Assembly: GCA_951217055.1 (NCBI GenBank) | Contig: OX578284.1 | Coordinates: forward strand, 31,088,187-31,152,186 | Origin: Gerris lacustris | Lineage: Eukaryota; Arthropoda; Insecta; Hemiptera; Gerridae | Length of the DNA stretch: 64,000 nt | Direction: 5' to 3' | Part shown: positions 58,122 to 64,000 of the stretch, piece after piece | Layout: each line of letters begins with the position of its first letter | Position numbering within the stretch: the first letter of the stretch is position 1 | Made by a program: the position numbers and the translations under genes | Notes under the pieces: model-generated | What the model was told of the DNA's origin: nothing | What the model saw: the letters and a program-made list of their open reading frames with translations, nothing else | The model's database searches: none

Positions 58122-59394
58122 AAAAAAGAAAAAGGAAATATTACTCTTTTACAATAGTAACTTGAAAAATATGTTATCATTCACATGGCCTTTGCACGTG
58201 AACGATTGGGTATACTAAAATATAAAATAAAATAGTCTATGTCAATTTGTGTGCATCATAGTTTCCTTGGGTTCTATTATTGGACGAATGGCTACATAAG
58301 ATTTTGATCTGGTTCGATTTCTAGTGGGGTCTCACTTTTTTTTATGCAATATTAAATTTGTGCTTATGGTTGAAATTTATGTAAGAGCATCTGTGAGCTA
58401 CTTTCTACAAACCATCCAAATTTCTTTTAAACTGTATTAGTGCTTTTAACGACTTAAAAAAGTTGTTCGCATGCGTAAGATATAGGAATGGGCAAAATAA
58501 TATGACACCGTAATGGGCTAATAATGACAGTCCTTTCAAATAGACCAAAAATGTTCCCTCATCTTAAATTTATGTGACTCATATTTTGGAAAATCACACT
58601 TAAGTGTAATCATAGAGTGTGTCAGTTACACTTAAGTGTAAATCTATTTCATATTAAATAGGTTTTATTTAACTGAAATATTCCAATAAAATTTAACTAA
58701 ATTACTCGATTATTATTGCGAGTGTAGAACGTAAATACCCGTACATTAGTTTACACCAAAGTATATTTCTATTTCAAAAAATTAATGGTCTTATTAAATA
58801 GTTTATTGTGTTTTTTTATGCGATTAGAATATTCAAATTTCTACGTTTGCACTATGATTTGTGTCAAATTTGATTTGATGATCGTGTCAGATTGAACCAA
58901 TGTGATTTACCCCAAAATTAAATCAGAAAAAGTATTGGTTTTCGGTTAAAATATTCCAACTTCTACATTTAGTACATACTTAATACATAATATATGTGTG
59001 TATTATTTATTAAGAACAATAAGTACATCATGTACATCTAATGCTTGGATTGTTTGTTAAACAAAAGAAAAACTTGTCTTTCATGTTTTTAAGTTGCACT
59101 CATACATGTATATACTTATAGAAATTTAAAAAATTAAATGATTGATTTTTTTTTAAGATGAAAACAGGAAACACTTTTTTTTAGTAGGAACATTATTTTT
59201 AGTAATAATTAGTAAATTTGATAATAATGATTATTTCTCATTAATATTATTATTTTATTAGTTTAAATAGTTTAAAATGTTTAAAATTTAGTACTAATAA
59301 TATAATTATTACTTACCATTCTTATTTACATCTCGTAAAAGGAAGTAGGTATATATTTTCCCTTAGCCTTAATAAATACACAATTTTTATTGCT
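58122..59394. other. AT-rich stretch, small palindromes
   Basis: 'acacttaagtgtaa' occurs at about 58599 and again near 58628, a palindrome of the NK2-homeodomain type (CACTTAAGTG). The rest is AT-rich and featureless. Confidence 0.4.
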
Positions 59395-60010
59395 TTCGAG
59401 TTTACCGAAGGTAACGGATGCATTGTAATAATTTTGAAGTCCCTAAACTCAAAAATGCCTGAACAACAATCCGTTTCAGACATAAAATATCATTATTGGT
59501 TCCGTGTCTGTCAGTCCGTCTGTCGTTCGACATTTTTGTGAACCCACATATCTTAAAAACTACTCGTCTGATTTTGTTGATATGTGGAAGGTAGGTCACA
59601 ATAGTAGTTAACCCATAGTAAGCTCTCTAATAATTTCAGCCTTTGCCCCCGTTGGTTTCTTATCTACAAGAGTACAAATATTTCATTATCGACACCTATA
59701 TCTTTAAAAGTACTCATATGAGTAAAAAGAAACTAGGATGCTTTGTCGAAAGTAGCCTACAGATGGTCCCATATTAATTTCATCCGTCTTGACACATTAA
59801 ATATATACAATATAAATACAATACAAATACAATAAAAATACATGTAAAAAACAAAAAATTTGTTGTACAGATTTGAAAAAAAGGCGGAAAAATTAAATAA
59901 TTTAGGCAATAATAATTAATGGGTTGTAAAAGCTCACAGCTACAACATCATTAAAGCAAGCGATAAGGCGCTAGGAAGGTATGTGCCACATTAATTGGGA
60001 GACTATTTGT
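59395..60010 (+). repeat. Repeat family C, copy 2
   Basis: It starts with the same hairpin as 53865, with two changes that break one outer pair ('ttaccgaaggtaacggatg'). It has a 'gtctgtcagtccgtctgtcg' run and ends 'gtatgtgccacattaattgg'. The middle is more diverged. A frame of 65 codons on the minus strand is repeat sequence. Confidence 0.7.
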
Positions 60011-62031
60011 TCTTAATATAATTTTTATATTTATACTAATTTGTAATTATTAATATATATTTGTTGGCAGATGAGAGCTGTTGGTGACAATTGTGGCATC
60101 CGATAGTAGTGATATTCGAAGAACAAATGGAGATTATTCTCAATAAATGAGAGGTAATGATTAATTTTTTCCCCAGTTACGCAGTTAGAATTAGAATCTG
60201 TGTGCTGACGTGGATGATAGCTTTTTTCCCCTTTAGGCCTACAGACTCATCTGGCCACACCCTAGCTCCCAGCATCCACGCTGTTCCCTTCCCTTTCTTT
60301 TAAATCTTTTTTTCATGCTCCCTAAAACATTTTAATTTCACCAATTCCCTACCAAGTTCAAACTCGATAAGTAACCCCTTGTACAAGATGTTTAAATTGG
60401 TGGAGCTGTATTTATAAAATTAATTTTAAATGATTACCTTATTTTAAAAAGTACGGAAATATTATATAAACGGGAGTTTTTACAAGTATAAAACAGGCAT
60501 CCATCTTGTTTTTTCCATCCCTATTACACTTCATATAATATATTTTTATTTTAAAGAAAATATGTATAGATTTAAATTGATTTTATTTAAACTATATTAA
60601 TTTACATATTTATATTTTTTATATTTCATATTCATATCTCATTAAGGCTCCACAGAAATAAGGGTTAAAAAGGCGGAAGAAATTCTTAAAGCTGTTAAAT
60701 TGTAGCTAAGGAGGTCGGTTTTCTTTAAAAACCTATATCTCATAGAAAGAGGCCTACTGATTTGAGCTTTTTTTCATATTGGTTATTTTTATTAATTAAT
60801 ATTTGAAAAATACTTCTGAATAATAATGATAATTTATAATTATTAAGATAATTTACACGTAGGAAATAATTAAAAATTAAGAGTGATAATACTATCAAAA
60901 AATATTATTGTAATTATTAATAATAATTCGCCATATAAAACAAAAAAATAGCTGAATCTTTTGTTCACGATACGGCCAGTAGATTATATAACTATAATTT
61001 TTAATAATTATATTATTAAAAATAATAATGATTAACAATAATATATATTACAATTATATTTATAAATAATACTTATATTACAATTATAAATAACAATTAT
61101 CTACACTATTAACAATTTTAATTGCAATATAATTAGGTATATAATTAATTATTCTAATTATTCATTATATATTTATATAAAGTAATAGCCAGATTCTCGT
61201 GTTTTACTACCAAAGATGTTAACATAATTTCTTTTTATGTTACTTATTATTTTATAGTTTAATTATGTCAGAGCGGTGCTTTTCATTTAACGTGCGTCAA
61301 AATTGTTAATGAGCCGCCAAAGATATACTATAGCCACACTAGATTATGTACCTAAAATAATATTCTATAATATATAAAATAATTAAAAATAGAAGGTCAT
61401 AATTATTGATACATAAATAATTATAGGGCATAAGAAAAAAACATAAACAGACTTAAATTTCTTAATCTAAATTGTTTTTGTCCTATACGCAACATAGTTC
61501 ATAAAAATTCCTCAAATTACCAAAACTCTTGGCCATCTTATTAATAATTTCATGTAGGAAAATCATTTATAAACTTAATATAATTTCTGATACAAAATAG
61601 TCATGAATTAAAACTGCACATTCTATTCAATTTATATATTTTAGCAATTAAAATAAATCAGTTTGAAAACAGCTTTATGTAAATTTATTATATTTTTAAT
61701 TCTAGAGGTTTAATACATTTTTGAATTACTAAGAGAAATACTATAGTTATAAAACATATGATTTTCGATTAGTTAAACCTGGCGCACACAAACGACGTTC
61801 AGGATCCATCGCTATCTTTTATAAGGCGTTTTTAGTTATTCTAATTATTCATTATAACCACCACCATTATACCACTGCCATTATATTTATCGTCCGTCCG
61901 TCCTTTTCTTAGTAATGGAAATACTCATATTTTACTCCATCGGATGAATTTATTTGGGAATTGCACTTTGCATTAATGTGAAAAAATATAAATACATACA
62001 TAAATTAGTAGAATTCTTTAGTATTGGGTCA
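60011..62031. other. AT-rich stretch, nothing recognised
   Basis: 60070-60165 has acceptor- and donor-like ends (GGCAG before 60071, GAGGTAATG after about 60150), but all frames are stopped within a few codons. No gene was called. Confidence 0.4.
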
Positions 62032-62402
62032 ATTAAGGAAATAGAAGCCTCATTTTTGCAATATTACGATCCCTGCTTGGATCATTCTCAAGCTGACTGT
62101 TCAGACGATTACATCGTGATGGTATTTAAAATTCTTGTTTGAACGTTACATTTCTTTTTTAACGTTCTCGGAGTTGTAGTGGTTAAGTTCAAATGGTAAA
62201 ATAGTGGAAGTTAGAATTAGAAATGTGGTTTTTAAATCATTTATTTATTTAAAACTTGCAATAAAACAGAACTTGTATTCAGGGAAATGAAGAGTTTTTA
62301 ATAATAACCATCACGATGTAATCGTCTAGATTATAGATAGTCAACTTGAGATCCAAGGAGGGATCGAAATATTGCAAAAGTGACACTTTTATTTCTTAAT
62401 CT
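62032..62402. mobile_element. Foldback element, ~107-bp arms
   Basis: 62032-62138 and 62288-62402 are inverted copies at about 75-80% identity; both contain 'gacgattacatcgtgatggt' or its complement. The loop is about 150 bp. The plus-strand frame at 61954-62142 runs into the left arm and is not supported as a gene. Confidence 0.75.
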
Positions 62403-62534
62403 TTTGACTTGATGACTTTTTATTCTTAACTCAGGTTTACCTATATACCTCAGTTTACCTGTCAGTATTCTGCAAGGCCATTTAAGGGGTAAATGTTTTA
62501 ATGTTTTATAACATTTTATAAATATTATTTTTCA

Positions 62535-62890
62535 AAAACCCAGATACGAAGACCGCTTAGGTGGGTCCATTGAGCAAATTTGAGTTGTTCAGAGTTAGAA
62601 GAATTCTCTCCCTGATTCTTCTATATACTCTGAGCAGAGCAGATGGAAATAAAGTCAGCAGTCCATTCTGAGGCAGCCTTTTAAACTCTTGTAAGGGAGC
62701 AACCATTGGCATTCCAAAGGTCTCCAATCTAAGAGCTCTGCGGTTAGAGTTTTGCGGCATAAACAAAGAGATCTGAGGTTCAAATATCGGTAGTGTCGGT
62801 TCAAATTTGTATTTCTTCCTCCCTCCCTCTTTTTTTCCAATCCCAGGGGTTTGACTCCTAATCTCTGTCATTGTTCAGGTTCTAAACTCG
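62535..62890 (-). mobile_element. SINE fragment, minus strand
   Basis: Read on the minus strand, the end has 'ggacccacctaagcggtctt', like the 3' part of the 36451 SINE, and inverted 'ggttcaaat' B-box-like pieces lie at about 62771 and 62799. A 104-codon minus-strand frame spans it but matches no protein I know. Confidence 0.45.
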
Positions 62891-64000
62891 AGACATAGAT
62901 AATGACCCACTAAGAATATTCTATTTATTAATCGTCTTAATCAAACTATCCCTTAAAAATGTATAAGGTAAATTTCTGTAGCGTAAAAATAAATAAAAAT
63001 CATAATATCCTAAAAATACACTGTACCATAAAATACAGATGCACTTTACCATAAAATTTACAATTATCTGGAACTGTATACTACACATACGAGATTTTAA
63101 TTTTGAAAAAAATATTTTTTTCATTCGTAAGATTATTTAATCATCGTCTTTAAGTTAATTTATATTCCCAACACATGCGAATTTGTTAATTTAAACCCAA
63201 TTTGTTTTGACTTCAAACAGAAGTGAACTAGAGTAATATCTTCTCTTATATAATATAAGCTTAATCTAGAAAATTGCAGTCAAATTCGTATGATGGCGTC
63301 ATCTGACGATAATATCGATTTAAGAGTTTTCTTTATAAAAAAAAATTATTATAAAATTATGATTGTTTCTCAATTTAAATTGTAAGATTAACCTATTCTT
63401 TGTAATAATTCGTTTAAAATTGCTCTAATAATGTAAGATCTAGACTTTTCAATTATTTTAAATACATTATTTTTTCTTTCTTAAGCTACAAAACTAGATA
63501 GTTATTTCTCTTTGGCGTGAAAAGTTAGATCATTATTGTTCATAATATTTTCTATTATGTATCTAAAACACGAAATCTTGTCATGATAGAACACAATCAA
63601 TTTTTTTATTGCCGATTATTAAATATAATCAGGATGAATCGATTGCTACAGAAGTTGATGATTATAAGTGTAATTCTGAAGAACACGTAAATGGCTGAAT
63701 ATCTGATTATAAGTGGTTATAGTATTAGTTATAATTGGTTAATTATTTTTTAAACAGTTACCTAAAATATTATCAAATAATCTTTTTATTATGGCATTCT
63801 TATAAGTTTTGTAAAACTGGAATTACATTAACGGTTATTATAATAGTGCTTGAACAGCATTGTTTTATACTAATGACTGGCTGACTGTCTCTCACTCATT
63901 CACTTTCCTTGGAATAGTGTTTACTCTGAAACCTCTAAACGAATTTACATAACATTTTGTATGATGGTTCTTAGTGTAAATATTTTTACGATTCACCATT
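62891..64000. other. AT-rich end of window
   Basis: No genes were recognised. 63870-64000 begins to resemble the 'actcactcattcac' repeat seen at 29450 and is cut by the window end. Confidence 0.4.

Noticed and set aside
60070..60150. Small exon with acceptor and donor signals
   Set aside because: All three frames stop within a few codons and no partner exon was found.
61790..61850. Transposon end ('ggcgcacacaaacgacg')
   Set aside because: It looks like a DNA-transposon tip but no inverted partner or target duplication was found.

Overview
The window is AT-rich animal DNA, almost certainly from an invertebrate and probably an arthropod. It has long (TA)n tracts, introns, and a dense mix of hAT, Harbinger-like, Helitron-like, foldback, SINE-like and non-LTR elements, and no bacterial operon structure. 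Nearly all of it is repeats. Only one host gene can be named: the last two coding exons of a plus-strand LRRC51-type leucine-rich-repeat gene, at 2761-2915 and 9808-9997.

Layout: 0-2.7 kb holds tandem copies of a short hairpin-bearing repeat (family A) and a 267-bp foldback carrying a hammerhead-ribozyme core. 2.9-9.8 kb is one LRRC51 intron filled with nested transposons: a foldback carrying a 5'-truncated LINE, and a Harbinger-like element split by a hAT element that itself holds another foldback. 10.7-12.2 kb has a second Harbinger-like MITE and a possible transposase scrap. 16.5-20.7 kb has a 5S-headed SINE-like element (family B) and a long-arm foldback with a cysteine-rich coding remnant. 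22-36 kb is AT-rich with a purine/pyrimidine-skewed block, several plus-strand stretches that look like decayed coding sequence, and tandem repeats. 36.4-39.2 kb has a SINE with perfect target duplications and a Helitron-like element. 42.5-49.5 kb has more family A, a decayed reverse transcriptase, a 1.2-kb palindromic AACCACC minisatellite and a hAT element. 50-60 kb has families C and D, a CpG-rich block that may be a promoter, and an almost complete family B copy. 60-64 kb is AT-rich with a foldback and a SINE fragment.

The most notable signals are three hammerhead or hammerhead-like RNA motifs, all inside inverted-repeat elements as expected for Penelope-type retroelement debris; a set of unrelated repeat families that share one layout (terminal hairpin, TCTG-rich run, conserved internal box); and the palindromic AACCACC array. 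Calls rest on reading the sequence and on memory of families; no database or folding program was run.
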